Assembly: GCA_024102635.1 (NCBI GenBank)
Contig: JAGFJO010000111.1
Span: 1 to 64,000, forward strand
Length of the DNA: 64,000 nt
DNA from: Deltaproteobacteria bacterium
GTDB taxonomy: Bacteria > Bdellovibrionota_C > UBA2361 > JAGFJO01
Direction of reading: 5' to 3'
Of this stretch, positions 52,663 to 61,378 are shown in pieces. Each line of letters begins with the position of its first letter. Position 1 is the stretch's first letter. A program made the position numbers and the translations under genes. The notes beneath the pieces were generated by a model. It was not told the origin of the DNA. It saw nothing but the letters and a program-made list of their open reading frames with translations, and searched no databases.

Positions 52663-53768
52663 ATCATGAACTCGTCGTTTATCTCGGGAGCGCTCGGGGT
52701 GTCGACGGACTTGCTCAAAAGTAGAAATTCTATCGCCTTGGAACGGCAAAATAGTCCGTGGAAACGCCCATCCTCGTCCTTCAGGACTGCTATGTTAATC
52801 TGCTTGCGGAACATATCATCGAGCACCCGCCCCAAGTCATCGCCTTTCAGGTACGTTGGAATTTCTCTCTTCGCTAATTGAACAATATAGTCGTCGGCGA
52901 TGCCGCCCGAGGCATTTCTAATAAAGCTTTCTCTTTCAATCACTCCCAACAGCATATCGTTATGCACAACAGGAAAATGCTGCTGATATGACTTTACGAT
53001 AATCGGAAGCGCCTGCGATATCGTCATGCGGTGCGGCAAGCAGATTAAACTGCCCAATTCGATACAGGCTTGTCCAGCGGCAAGCCCGCTGGCTGCGTCT
53101 GCTGTTTGCATCCTGAGCTGTTCTTTCAAGCAGCTTATCGTAACAAGAGCGGCCGCGGCATAGAGCAGGGGATGCGCCACAACTATAGCGCTTGCCAGAA
53201 GGGTCATAGAAATAAGCTGATTAACCCTCTTAATGACAGTTTGAGCAAAACTTAACTGCCACAAAGTAAGCACCGCTCTCAACATGCGTCCTGCATCCAA
53301 ACCTGATAATGGCAGTAAATTCACCGCAACGAACGCCAAATTAGCCGTCACGGCAAGTGCTGCAAAGCTGGTCGGGATCTGACCTGCCGATAGTTGGGTA
53401 AGATCAGCGAACGGCATAAACGCCAGCGCTGCACATAAACTGGCGATAATGCCCGCGCCATTGATAAAAAAATCTGCCCCGGGGTTAAGACGCCCGGAAT
53501 AAGAGAAGATGGACCCGAAAGGGTAAAGCATTATGTCACGGGGCCGCACCCTGAAGAATGCAGCAGCGATCATATGCCCGCTTTCGTGAGCCAGTAGAGC
53601 GGCGCCGTACATCGATGCAGCCAAAATACTGACTGTCGGTTTCTCGGGAAATATCAGGTGATCGAGCAGGAAAAGTATAACCCCGGCCAGTAAAGCGGGA
53701 TGTACCTTGAGCTCCACACCCCGTAGGCGTAACTGGCTCAAACCACGAATAGAGCCTAAAAAATTCAT
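52659..53768 (-). CDS. M50 site-2 metalloprotease with CBS domains
   Basis: A 369-residue integral membrane protease. HESGH (residues 61-65) binds zinc; the second ligand Asp is in LLPLSGLDAGRML near 155-167. Six or so membrane helices precede a C-terminal CBS pair (about 240-355). Such S2P-CBS proteins cut membrane-bound substrates and sense nucleotides. It is first in a minus-strand operon with LpxL and the TPR lipoprotein. Confidence 0.9.
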   Translation of the reverse strand: MNFLGSIRGLSQLRLRGVELKVHPALLAGVILFLLDHLIFPEKPTVSILAASMYGAALLAHESGHMIAAAFFRVRPRDIMLYPFGSIFSYSGRLNPGADFFINGAGIIASLCAALAFMPFADLTQLSAGQIPTSFAALAVTANLAFVAVNLLPLSGLDAGRMLRAVLTLWQLSFAQTVIKRVNQLISMTLLASAIVVAHPLLYAAAALVTISCLKEQLRMQTADAASGLAAGQACIELGSLICLPHRMTISQALPIIVKSYQQHFPVVHNDMLLGVIERESFIRNASGGIADDYIVQLAKREIPTYLKGDDLGRVLDDMFRKQINIAVLKDEDGRFHGLFCRSKAIEFLLLSKSVDTPSAPEINDEFMM

Positions 53769-53816
53769 AATGTGTATTGTAACTACCTAACAGCAAACGG
53801 CTCAAAATGAGCCAGC

Positions 53817-54029
53817 CTAACTATAACCAGTATGAGCGGTTAGGATATTATTAAACATTCTTGCGAGATTAGAGAAGAGTTTAATCACAAGATCTATGAA
53901 CTGAGTAACTACGGGAATTTGGACGTCTAGTCCAAGCGCCCTGAGCACGATCTGGATTAGTGAAAGCGCTACGAGAAGCTTCAGTAAGAAGCGGCCAAAT
54001 TTGGCTATGCGTTCAGCAAATTCTTCCAT
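53817..54029 (-). CDS. Small hydrophobic protein, unknown
   Basis: A 70-residue frame with KFGRFLLKLLVALSLIQIVLRA and FIDLVIKLFSNLARMF as two amphipathic or membrane stretches and an acidic start. ATG with poor SD. Being 48 nt upstream of the M50 gene on the same strand, it could belong to its transcript. Real coding is not proven. Confidence 0.4.
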   Translation of the reverse strand: MEEFAERIAKFGRFLLKLLVALSLIQIVLRALGLDVQIPVVTQFIDLVIKLFSNLARMFNNILTAHTGYS

Positions 54030-54207
54030 TATTCCGGTTTTCTTACCTAGTATATACCGAAGGAGGGAGTTATTTCAAACACCTATCTAGATTGTCCATA
54101 CATTTTGTATTACATGTATTTACTCGGTCCGCGCACGCTGTCTTCTGCTGTGTGATCGTAGTCATTACACAAAGGCTAGATTTAACCGTGCGCCTTGTAG
54201 ATAAATA

Positions 54208-54246
54208 ATGCCCTTGGCTTGCACCCACTTAGCTGCGAGCGGGCAT
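54208..54246 (+). other. Hairpin just upstream of the nucleotide-sugar dehydrogenase
   Basis: ATGCCC-(ttg)-GCTTGC pairs with GCGAGC-GGGCAT around a 12-nt loop, ending 1 nt before ATG 54248. This would hide any ribosome site for that ATG and favours the ATG at 54266, which has a GGTGAG 10 nt upstream and outside the stem. Confidence 0.45.
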
Positions 54247-54247
54247 C

Positions 54248-55543
54248 ATGGTGAGAAATATTGAGATGGATAATTGCATTGCTGTTGTGGGTCTTGGATA
54301 TGTGGGATTACCGCTCGCCTTGGAACTCGCAAAAAAATTTCCTACTTTCGGTTTTGACATCAACGAGGAGCGGGTTGCAAGGCTTAAAGAAGGCGTCGAC
54401 GTAACCAACGAGGGGCACGACGAGGACTTGAGAGGCACCAAGTTGAATATTACAGCCAGCATAGAGGACGTCCGGGAGTGTAATTTCTTTATAGTGGGGG
54501 TGCCGACCCCTGTTGATGCCAACAACAATCCCGATCTTAGACCGTTAATGAAGGCGTGCGATCTGGTCGGATCAGTTCTGCAAAAGGGTTCCGTAGTGGT
54601 GTTCGAGTCTACGGTGTATCCGGGGGTAACAGAAGAGATCTGCGGGCCGAGGCTGGCGGAAGTGAGCGGCTTGAAAGCGGGAGTCGACTTTAACTTAGCT
54701 TACTCACCAGAGCGGATTAATCCGGGCGACAAAGAGCATTCACTAACCAAAGTCACAAAGGTAGTAAGCGCCGACAGTCAATCCACGCTAAAAAGGGTGG
54801 AGGAGGTATACAGTTCGATAATCAGTGCTGGAATTCATTCAGCTCCTTCTATTAAGGTGGCAGAGGCCGCTAAGGTAATCGAGAATACCCAGCGCGATCT
54901 GAATATTGCATTGATGAACGAGCTGGCAATTATCTTCGATCGCATCGGCATAGCAACTCGGGACGTGCTGGCGGCTGCCGGGACCAAATGGAACTTCATT
55001 AAGTTTTCCCCCGGCTTGGTGGGTGGCCACTGTATTGGCGTAGATCCTTATTATCTTACAACCAAAGCTGAACAGCTCCGTTATCACCCATATGTTATTC
55101 TGGCTGGAAGGCGCATTAATGACAGTATGGGGCAGTATGTAACTCAGAAGTTCATTAAATTAATGGTGAACGCCGGGATCGCCATCAAGGAGGCGCGAGT
55201 GGGCATCCTTGGGGTAACCTTTAAAGAGAACGTTTCGGATCTTAGAAATAGCCGTGTGCCTGACATTATTTCGGAACTGCGTCAGTTCGGGCTATCTCCG
55301 TTGGTGCACGATCCGATGGCAGATCCGGAACAGGCCGTTGATGAATACGGTATCCGTTTGTGCCACTGGGAGGAGATGCAGGACTTGGACGGGCTTCTCT
55401 TAGCAGTTTCTCATGATGAATATATGGCGCTCTCTGCTGAGAAGCTTTTTTCGAGACTGAGACGGCCATCGGTTTTTATAGACGTGAAATCAATAATTGA
55501 CAGGGATAGCGTGCCTGCCGGGGTTTCTTATTGGAGTCTGTAG
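54248..55543 (+). CDS. UDP-HexNAc 6-dehydrogenase (TviB/WbpA-type)
   Basis: The 431-residue NAD-dependent enzyme oxidises UDP-GlcNAc or UDP-GalNAc to the uronic acid. N-terminal Rossmann VVGLGYVGLPLALELAKKF, central VFESTVYPGVTEE, and the catalytic Cys in GGHCIGVDPYYL. It is closest in look to TviB of Vi antigen. Start may be 54266 (see hairpin). With the epimerase 60 nt downstream it should supply UDP-GalNAcA or a related acid for surface polysaccharide; the rest of the pathway is not here. Confidence 0.92.
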   Translation: MVRNIEMDNCIAVVGLGYVGLPLALELAKKFPTFGFDINEERVARLKEGVDVTNEGHDEDLRGTKLNITASIEDVRECNFFIVGVPTPVDANNNPDLRPLMKACDLVGSVLQKGSVVVFESTVYPGVTEEICGPRLAEVSGLKAGVDFNLAYSPERINPGDKEHSLTKVTKVVSADSQSTLKRVEEVYSSIISAGIHSAPSIKVAEAAKVIENTQRDLNIALMNELAIIFDRIGIATRDVLAAAGTKWNFIKFSPGLVGGHCIGVDPYYLTTKAEQLRYHPYVILAGRRINDSMGQYVTQKFIKLMVNAGIAIKEARVGILGVTFKENVSDLRNSRVPDIISELRQFGLSPLVHDPMADPEQAVDEYGIRLCHWEEMQDLDGLLLAVSHDEYMALSAEKLFSRLRRPSVFIDVKSIIDRDSVPAGVSYWSL

Positions 55544-55603
55544 TTGCATTTCCGGTTCGCGCTGCCCTGCATAAACTTAGCATAAGCATGGACTGCGGCG
55601 CAT

Positions 55604-56629
55604 ATGACATTAAGCATTCTTTCCATTCCTGATGAACTTTCGCGAAAACGGCGCACCTGGCTAGTTACAGGCTGCGCCGGCTTTATAGGGTCTCACCTCC
55701 TCGAAACTCTCCTCGCTAATGGGCAAACAGTAAAAGGCATTGATAATTTTGATACCGGACGGCGGGAGAATCTAGACGCTGTAAGGGCTCGGGTGGGAGA
55801 TAAAGCTTTCGAGAATTTCACCTTTGTTGAAGGAGATGTAGCGGACCCGGCATTATCACAGTTCATGTCCGATGTTGAGATCATTCTTCACCAGGCGGCT
55901 CGCGGCTCGGTGCAGCGCTCCATCGATGACCCGTTGGGTACCAACCACGCGAACGTGACCGGGTTTCTGAATGTCATTAAATGCGCCTGTGACACTAAGC
56001 TTAAGGCCCTGGTTTACGCCTCTTCCAGCTCTGTATACGGAGATAATCCCGATCTGCCCAAACAAGAGACTAATATCGGTGTGCAGCTCTCGCCGTACGC
56101 CGCCAGCAAGCGCGCTGATGAAATATATGCCGCCGCCTTCAGTAAGCTGTTTGCCATTAATGTAATCGGCTTTCGCTATTTCAACGTATTCGGCCCGCGG
56201 CAGAATCCCAATGGGCCGTATGCGGCTGTAATCCCCACCTGGCTGAACGATCTGAAGAACGGAGTGCCTTGCACCGTATTTGGAGACGGCACAACAAGCC
56301 GGGATTTTTGCCACGTAAGTAATGTCGTGCAAGCGAATTTGCGGGCGGCCTTTTACCTCGAGCGTGCCTCAGGAGAGTGTCATGTCCTTAACGTGGGCGG
56401 CGGGCGTGCTACCTCACTTAATAGACTCTACGAGATAATTTGTGCTGCGGCAGGGCCCTTTCTCACCCAGAAACCGGGGCCAGTCCGGTATGCTCCGTTC
56501 AGGCCGGGAGATATCTCACATTCCTTGGCGGACATTACAAAAGCATCGGAGTTGATAGGCTATGAACCCCAGGTGACTACCGAGGAGGGGCTAACAAGCC
56601 TCACCCAAGAGTGGCTCTCTTCTTCCTAG
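55604..56629 (+). CDS. UDP-HexNAc C4-epimerase (TviC/WbpP-type SDR)
   Basis: The 341-residue extended-SDR has TGCAGFIGSHLLE at the N-terminus, HQAARGSVQRSIDDP, ASSSSVYGD, the YAASK catalytic pair and FRYFNVFGPRQNPNGPYAAVIP. It matches TviC/WbpP-type epimerases that act on UDP-GlcNAc or UDP-GlcNAcA. Operonic with the dehydrogenase. Confidence 0.92.
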   Translation: MTLSILSIPDELSRKRRTWLVTGCAGFIGSHLLETLLANGQTVKGIDNFDTGRRENLDAVRARVGDKAFENFTFVEGDVADPALSQFMSDVEIILHQAARGSVQRSIDDPLGTNHANVTGFLNVIKCACDTKLKALVYASSSSVYGDNPDLPKQETNIGVQLSPYAASKRADEIYAAAFSKLFAINVIGFRYFNVFGPRQNPNGPYAAVIPTWLNDLKNGVPCTVFGDGTTSRDFCHVSNVVQANLRAAFYLERASGECHVLNVGGGRATSLNRLYEIICAAAGPFLTQKPGPVRYAPFRPGDISHSLADITKASELIGYEPQVTTEEGLTSLTQEWLSSS

Positions 56630-56680
56630 AGGTGAAGGCAGCCGGGGCGGCCTGACCCGAAAATTTCGGAGGAGACTGCA

Positions 56681-57772
56681 TTACTCGAAATCGAGATCCT
56701 TAGCCGGGTTTTGATCAACCCCGATTCGACGTTTGTCATAAGCTTCCACCATTTGAACACTTGCATGGCGTGAGAACTCCTGCACCTCTCTGTGACCTAT
56801 TCCGTCGGCAAGAAGTTTAGTTATGGCAGTGGCACGGGCCGAATGAGGAGATACGTAGTCGCCTGCTCCGGCCAAGCGGCAGTAATACTTAAAGAGCTTG
56901 TAAAGTCCGCTATCGGAGAGGGGCTGGGGGGTGGCAATGGTTCCGCCGCGCCCCCTATAACTAACGAATAGGTAGTCTCCGGCCTGGGCGCCTTCGCGGC
57001 GGCGTAATTCAAGCACCCGCTCAATCTCTCTGGCAGCCCATTTAGGAAGCGCCTGATCCGCATCCTTTCTTCCTTTTGTAGCGCGCAAACGAAGGTACAT
57101 CGTACCTCCGGAAGACCAGCGCACATCTCCTATGCGAATTGAAACCGCCTCACTACGCCGCAGTCCTCCGCCAAAGAGCGCCGCCAAAACCGCCTTGTCA
57201 CGAAGCCCCTTAGGGGTCGCGCCATCGGGTGCTGAGATGATGCTCTTGACAAGAGCAAAATCAATCATTTCAGTGGGGCGTTTCTGCCCGGAAGCGCCGG
57301 GAGGAGGAGGAACTCGATCGCTATCAAACGGGTTGCTGTTGATCCCTACATCAGCCGAGATCAGCATGCGGTAGATCCTCCGTAGCGCTGCGAACTTCTT
57401 CCTGACTGTTGCGTTGGCAAGCGTACTTTGCAGACCGTCCCGGCGCTGAGAATGTCTGCCTTTAAGCGTCACTGCGCGTGAAGAGGAGGACGACCCTTTC
57501 ATCCGTGGAGCCTGTCCGGCCCTCTTCTCGAGCCAGTTGCGGTATGCAATGGCGCTAAGGTCATCCGCCTGGATAATTCTAGCGGCTGCCTCCACAGAGC
57601 CAGGTTTACAGTTAAGGAAGCTGCACCACTCCTCTATAATGCCCAGATAAGTGCGTTGGGTGGTCCGTGATTTCAAAGAGAGAAAAGCTGCAATTCTAAG
57701 CCACACCTGGTCCTGTCGGCCGGCGCCGCTCTTATGCCTTACTGCAAGTTCGGCCGTTCTTTTGCTGCCCAT
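56681..57772 (-). CDS. Tyrosine recombinase (XerC/XerD-like)
   Basis: A 363-residue recombinase. The N-terminal SAM-like domain is LSLKSRTTQRTYLGIIEEWCSF; the catalytic domain has LRRSEAVSIRIGDV (Arg), ATKGRKDADQ (Lys), HSARATAIT (HxxR), RHASVQMVEAYDKRR (His and nucleophilic Tyr). All active-site residues are present. It could be a chromosomal Xer protein or the integrase of a small island. It is convergent with the uronic-acid pair and no attachment site or tRNA is adjacent. ATG 57772 is used. Confidence 0.87.
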   Translation of the reverse strand: MGSKRTAELAVRHKSGAGRQDQVWLRIAAFLSLKSRTTQRTYLGIIEEWCSFLNCKPGSVEAAARIIQADDLSAIAYRNWLEKRAGQAPRMKGSSSSSRAVTLKGRHSQRRDGLQSTLANATVRKKFAALRRIYRMLISADVGINSNPFDSDRVPPPPGASGQKRPTEMIDFALVKSIISAPDGATPKGLRDKAVLAALFGGGLRRSEAVSIRIGDVRWSSGGTMYLRLRATKGRKDADQALPKWAAREIERVLELRRREGAQAGDYLFVSYRGRGGTIATPQPLSDSGLYKLFKYYCRLAGAGDYVSPHSARATAITKLLADGIGHREVQEFSRHASVQMVEAYDKRRIGVDQNPAKDLDFE

Positions 57773-57851
57773 AAGCCATGGTAACCGCAGCACACGGAAG
57801 CGGCAATCTGGATAACTTCAATCTGAAGAATATCGGCAAAATTAGCAGTAC

Positions 57852-58481
57852 CTAGGCGGAGCGCGATTGGAGGAGATTTTCATACAGTTCAGCAACCCGG
57901 CGATTAAGCTGCTCCATGGAGCCGTCATTGACTATAACTATATCCGACAAAGCCGCCTTCTTGTCGGCTGGCATCTGGGCCGCCAACTTTCTTTCAGCCA
58001 GCTGGCGGGTACAGCCATCGCGGCGCATCACCCGCTCAATGCAAACGTTGTCCGGTGCAGTGACTAGGATTGTCGGTGAAAGCTCAGGATATTTATTAGC
58101 GCTCTCAAACAACAGCGGCACAACATAGATAATAATTGCAGGAGGATGGGCATTTTTCAATTCGGCAAGGCGTTTCTCGAAAAGCAGCCTCACTTTGGGA
58201 TGTACAATCTTCTCCAGCCGCTGCCGCAGTTCGGAATTGCTAAAAACGATCTGTCCTAGTTTCTTGCGATCAATCTCACCGCTGCTCTTCAAAATATCTT
58301 TACCGAACGCAGTAATGATCGCTTCATAGGCGCTGCCATCAGGAGACATAACCTGTCGAGATAAAACATCTGCATCAATTATCCCCGCACCCAATGCACG
58401 GAGCCTCTCGGCAACGGCGCTTTTTCCACTGCCGATACTTCCGGTTAGTCCGGCGATTATAGGCTCTCTTTTCTTTTCCAT
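57852..58481 (-). CDS. coaE: Dephospho-CoA kinase
   Basis: A 209-residue cytoplasmic P-loop kinase for the last step of CoA synthesis. GLTGSIGSGKSAVAERLR, DADVLSRQVM, and VPLLFESANKY match the family. Upstream of the tyrosine recombinase by 80 nt on the same strand; its neighbour on the other side is divergent. Confidence 0.95.
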   Translation of the reverse strand: MEKKREPIIAGLTGSIGSGKSAVAERLRALGAGIIDADVLSRQVMSPDGSAYEAIITAFGKDILKSSGEIDRKKLGQIVFSNSELRQRLEKIVHPKVRLLFEKRLAELKNAHPPAIIIYVVPLLFESANKYPELSPTILVTAPDNVCIERVMRRDGCTRQLAERKLAAQMPADKKAALSDIVIVNDGSMEQLNRRVAELYENLLQSRSA

Positions 58482-58586
58482 ATCAATAGTTGCACAGCGC
58501 GATCCTATTGCTTACACTTGGTGAATTCAATAGGCTACGGAATAGGCTTTTGGGGCTCAAGCCGTTAGCTACGACAGGATTTGCAT

Positions 58587-59054
58587 ATGGCCAGTGAAAA
58601 TGACGGTAAGGGCGTAGAGGCTGAGGCCGCTGGGAGCGGTGACGAGGATTCCAAGAGTGCGGGAGATGCCCGTCCCGCCGAACGCGCCGCCCCGGAGCGT
58701 AGCCGCAAAGCCCGCGATGCAAAGGAGCTCCTTACAGAGGAGATACTGTACCGTTCTCAGCGCGCCAACGCACATCTCAAAAATTGCCTTAGCGGCAAGA
58801 TAATCTTCGACCTGGATGGAAAAGGCGAGCGGTATTTCATCGATTGGAGCGGAGACACTCTTAAGAGCGGCCCCTGTGAGGACAGCGATGGAGATTGCGT
58901 GATTAAAGTCAGCGAAGCAACCCTGATGAAGATTGCATCTGGAGATCTAAACCCCCAGGTAGCGATGCTATCGGACAAAGTTAAAATTCAAGGCAAGTCG
59001 TCTCTCGCGATGTACATCTTCAATCTGATAGGGGCCAGGCAGTTCTTGCACTGA
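58587..59054 (+). CDS. SCP2 sterol-binding-domain protein
   Basis: A 155-residue protein. The first 50 residues are Ala/Glu/Arg-rich and disordered, then an SCP2-like lipid-binding domain: GKIIFDLDGKGERYFIDW, CVIKVSEATLMKIASGDLNPQVAML and DKVKIQGKSSLAMYIFNL. It may bind lipids or fatty acyl groups. ATG 58587 has AGGA upstream. A short tandem repeat covers its stop. Confidence 0.88.
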   Translation: MASENDGKGVEAEAAGSGDEDSKSAGDARPAERAAPERSRKARDAKELLTEEILYRSQRANAHLKNCLSGKIIFDLDGKGERYFIDWSGDTLKSGPCEDSDGDCVIKVSEATLMKIASGDLNPQVAMLSDKVKIQGKSSLAMYIFNLIGARQFLH

Positions 59055-59083
59055 GAACTTGCACTGAGATCTTGCACGGAGAA
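59045..59083. repeat. 3 x 13-bp tandem repeat over the SCP2 stop codon
   Basis: CTTGCACTGAGAA is repeated three times with one mismatch in each of the second and third units. The first copy holds the TGA stop. Likely slippage product; a fourth-frame extension of the protein would result from one unit change. Confidence 0.75.
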
Positions 59084-59117
59084 CCTTGGGTAAATCGCGG
59101 AGCGATGACGGCGGCGA

Positions 59118-60122
59118 TTAGGCCGCCCCTCCCCATATTGGAAGTTTGAGCGAGAAGGTCGTTCCAACTTCAGGGGAGCTCGACGCGTGAACCGACCCAC
59201 CCGCTTTCTTTAAGATCTCCTTCACGATGTAAAGGCCTAGCCCGCTTCCTGGAGTGCCCTTGCTGGTGCTGCCCCGCACATAGCGATTGAAGATCGTAGA
59301 GATCTCGTCCGGCGGAATGACACTGAGGCTATTGTGAATCTCCATCACTCCCATACTATTTTGCACCGCGGTCGTTATGCCGATCTTACCTTCAGGAGGG
59401 GTGTACTTAAGGGCATTGCCGTACAGATTAGCAACTACTCTCTCCAGCAGCAGCCTTTCGATTGCAACCTCGATAGCCTGCGGCCCCGGCTTGAACTCTA
59501 CCTTTGGGCGCTCAAAATCTTCCCGCCAGGTATAATGCAGGACCGATTGAATGGTCGAGTTGAGCTCGCTCTTTGCAGTCCCGGACTGCTGCGGCAGGGC
59601 ATCAAGCTGCGCGAGATGCTGGTAGTTGCGAATAAGCTCGATTGACCTGGACGAGGTGCTTCTTATGCGGGCAAGTATGTCGCGCTGCTTTACGTTCAGT
59701 CCCTCTCCGGCAGCGGTGTCGAGCAGGGCGTCAGCATACCCGAAAATAGCCCCTAAAGGATTCTTAAGATCGTGGGCGACGCCAGCCAACGCTTCCTCCC
59801 GTTCTCGAAGCGACAGTATTCCGGCCTGATTGCGCGTCAAAATTACAAGGAAATGCGGCGAAGCGCCGTTGCCGCATACCGCCGTTACAATCGCCGCGAG
59901 GTCCGAGCCGGACTGCACCGTTTCAATGACAGATGCGCCGCTACAGGACAGAATGGCCCGCACCGCAGATGGAGTGAGCGCCTCCGCAATCATCCGGCCG
60001 GCTGACAGGCCGCACTGCTCAACCGACGCCCGGTTCGACCAAACGATCGCGCCGTTGCCGTCGACCAATAAAAGGGGATCTTGTAGCGCATTAAAATGAT
60101 CGTCTAAGGTTGCAGCGCACAT
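59118..60122 (-). CDS. Soluble PAS sensor histidine kinase
   Basis: A 334-residue orphan kinase. A PAS-like domain (FNALQDPLLLVDGNGAIVWS; about 10-110) leads into HisKA with LAGVAHDLKNPLGAIFGYA (phospho-His near 117). HATPase: N-box VVANLYGNALKYT and G2 PGSGLGLYIVKEIL. The G1 box, usually DxGxGIP, is NSLSVIP. No membrane helix, so it senses inside the cell. No response regulator is next to it. Confidence 0.9.
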   Translation of the reverse strand: MCAATLDDHFNALQDPLLLVDGNGAIVWSNRASVEQCGLSAGRMIAEALTPSAVRAILSCSGASVIETVQSGSDLAAIVTAVCGNGASPHFLVILTRNQAGILSLREREEALAGVAHDLKNPLGAIFGYADALLDTAAGEGLNVKQRDILARIRSTSSRSIELIRNYQHLAQLDALPQQSGTAKSELNSTIQSVLHYTWREDFERPKVEFKPGPQAIEVAIERLLLERVVANLYGNALKYTPPEGKIGITTAVQNSMGVMEIHNSLSVIPPDEISTIFNRYVRGSTSKGTPGSGLGLYIVKEILKKAGGSVHASSSPEVGTTFSLKLPIWGGAA

Positions 60123-60196
60123 ACATTTACCGGCTCACGCCTTAAAACACTCTTTAGATTATTGAGCTTTCAAGGCGAATTAAATAAAGTTTTAAC

Positions 60197-61378
60197 ATGA
60201 TCCTGGCAAGCCAGACAGAGATATTCGATACGGACGTGATGGGAGAACTCAACCGCTTGAAGATTGAGCGGATAAAGAGCGGTAGCGCTCTGCTCGACCT
60301 TTCGATGATTAATCCCGACATGACACCTCACCGCTTTTTAATGGACAAGCTCTCGGAGGCCTCCATCAATCCGGCTCACCACCGCTATTCTGTTTCTCGC
60401 GGAATTCGAAAATTGCGCCAAGCATTTGCCGATAAGTACGAGCAGAAGTTTCAGGCGACGGTCGACCCGGAAACCGAAATTTGCGTGACTATGGGGATGA
60501 AAGACGCTCTGGTAAATCTTCTTTTTTGCGCTACCCGTCCCGGCGACACGGTACTGCTGGGAAAGCCGACCTATCCTGCGCATTTATCAGCCTGCCGTTT
60601 AGCCGGACTGAATCTCGATTTCTTTTCCATCGACTCGGATCCCGGAACTACTCTGCGCAACGTGCAAGAAAAAATCCAATCAAGCAGGCCGTCTGTAGTG
60701 CTATTTAATTTCCCGAATAATCCGACAGGCATTTCTGTAAGCCGGGAGTTTTTTCAGCAGGTCATCGCTGGCTTCTCGGCATCAGAAACACTTTTTGTAA
60801 ACGACTTTGTATACGGAGAGATGGGTTTTAATGGAGCGCCGCAGCCCAGCTTGATGAGTGCGCCTAATGCCTCTGCCAAGTGCGTCGAAATTTATAGCCT
60901 TTCGAAGGCTTACTGTGTGCCGGGGTGGAGGATAGGGGCGCTGCTCGGCAACCCGGAGCTGGTCAGCAAGCTGGCCAGATTGAAGTCGCACATCGATTAC
61001 GGTATCTTTCTGCCGCTGCAAATCGCTGCGGCGGCTGCGCTCACCTGCTCCAGTGATCTGATAAGCGGTGTAGTGTCGGAATATCACCGCCGGGCCCGCG
61101 ATCTGACCTCGGGACTGCAGCGCCTCGGCTGGCGAGTAAATGCACCACAAGCCGGAGCAAGCGTATGGGCTTCTCCGCCCGAAGCCGCTGCCTCGGTTGA
61201 CAATGGAAGCTTTTCGCTTGCCCTTGCCCGCAGGCTGCTCTTGGAACACTCGGTACTTGTGATGCCCGGTTGCCTTTTTGGCTCCGAGTTCGATTCGTTC
61301 GTGCGTTTCGCTCTGGTTGCAGGATGTCCACAGATTCATCAGGTGGTTCAGCGGCTTGAGATTATGGGGGCGAAGTGA
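60197..61378 (+). CDS. Class I/II PLP aminotransferase
   Basis: The 393-residue enzyme of fold type I, aspartate-aminotransferase-like. MDALVNLLFC-type TMGMKDALVNLL, NFPNNPTGISV, NDFVYGEMGF and SLSKAYCVPGWRIG with the PLP Lys match. It resembles AlaC/LL-DAP-aminotransferase-like proteins, but the amino acid cannot be assigned. Stop overlaps the next start by GTGA. Confidence 0.9.
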   Translation: MILASQTEIFDTDVMGELNRLKIERIKSGSALLDLSMINPDMTPHRFLMDKLSEASINPAHHRYSVSRGIRKLRQAFADKYEQKFQATVDPETEICVTMGMKDALVNLLFCATRPGDTVLLGKPTYPAHLSACRLAGLNLDFFSIDSDPGTTLRNVQEKIQSSRPSVVLFNFPNNPTGISVSREFFQQVIAGFSASETLFVNDFVYGEMGFNGAPQPSLMSAPNASAKCVEIYSLSKAYCVPGWRIGALLGNPELVSKLARLKSHIDYGIFLPLQIAAAAALTCSSDLISGVVSEYHRRARDLTSGLQRLGWRVNAPQAGASVWASPPEAAASVDNGSFSLALARRLLLEHSVLVMPGCLFGSEFDSFVRFALVAGCPQIHQVVQRLEIMGAK

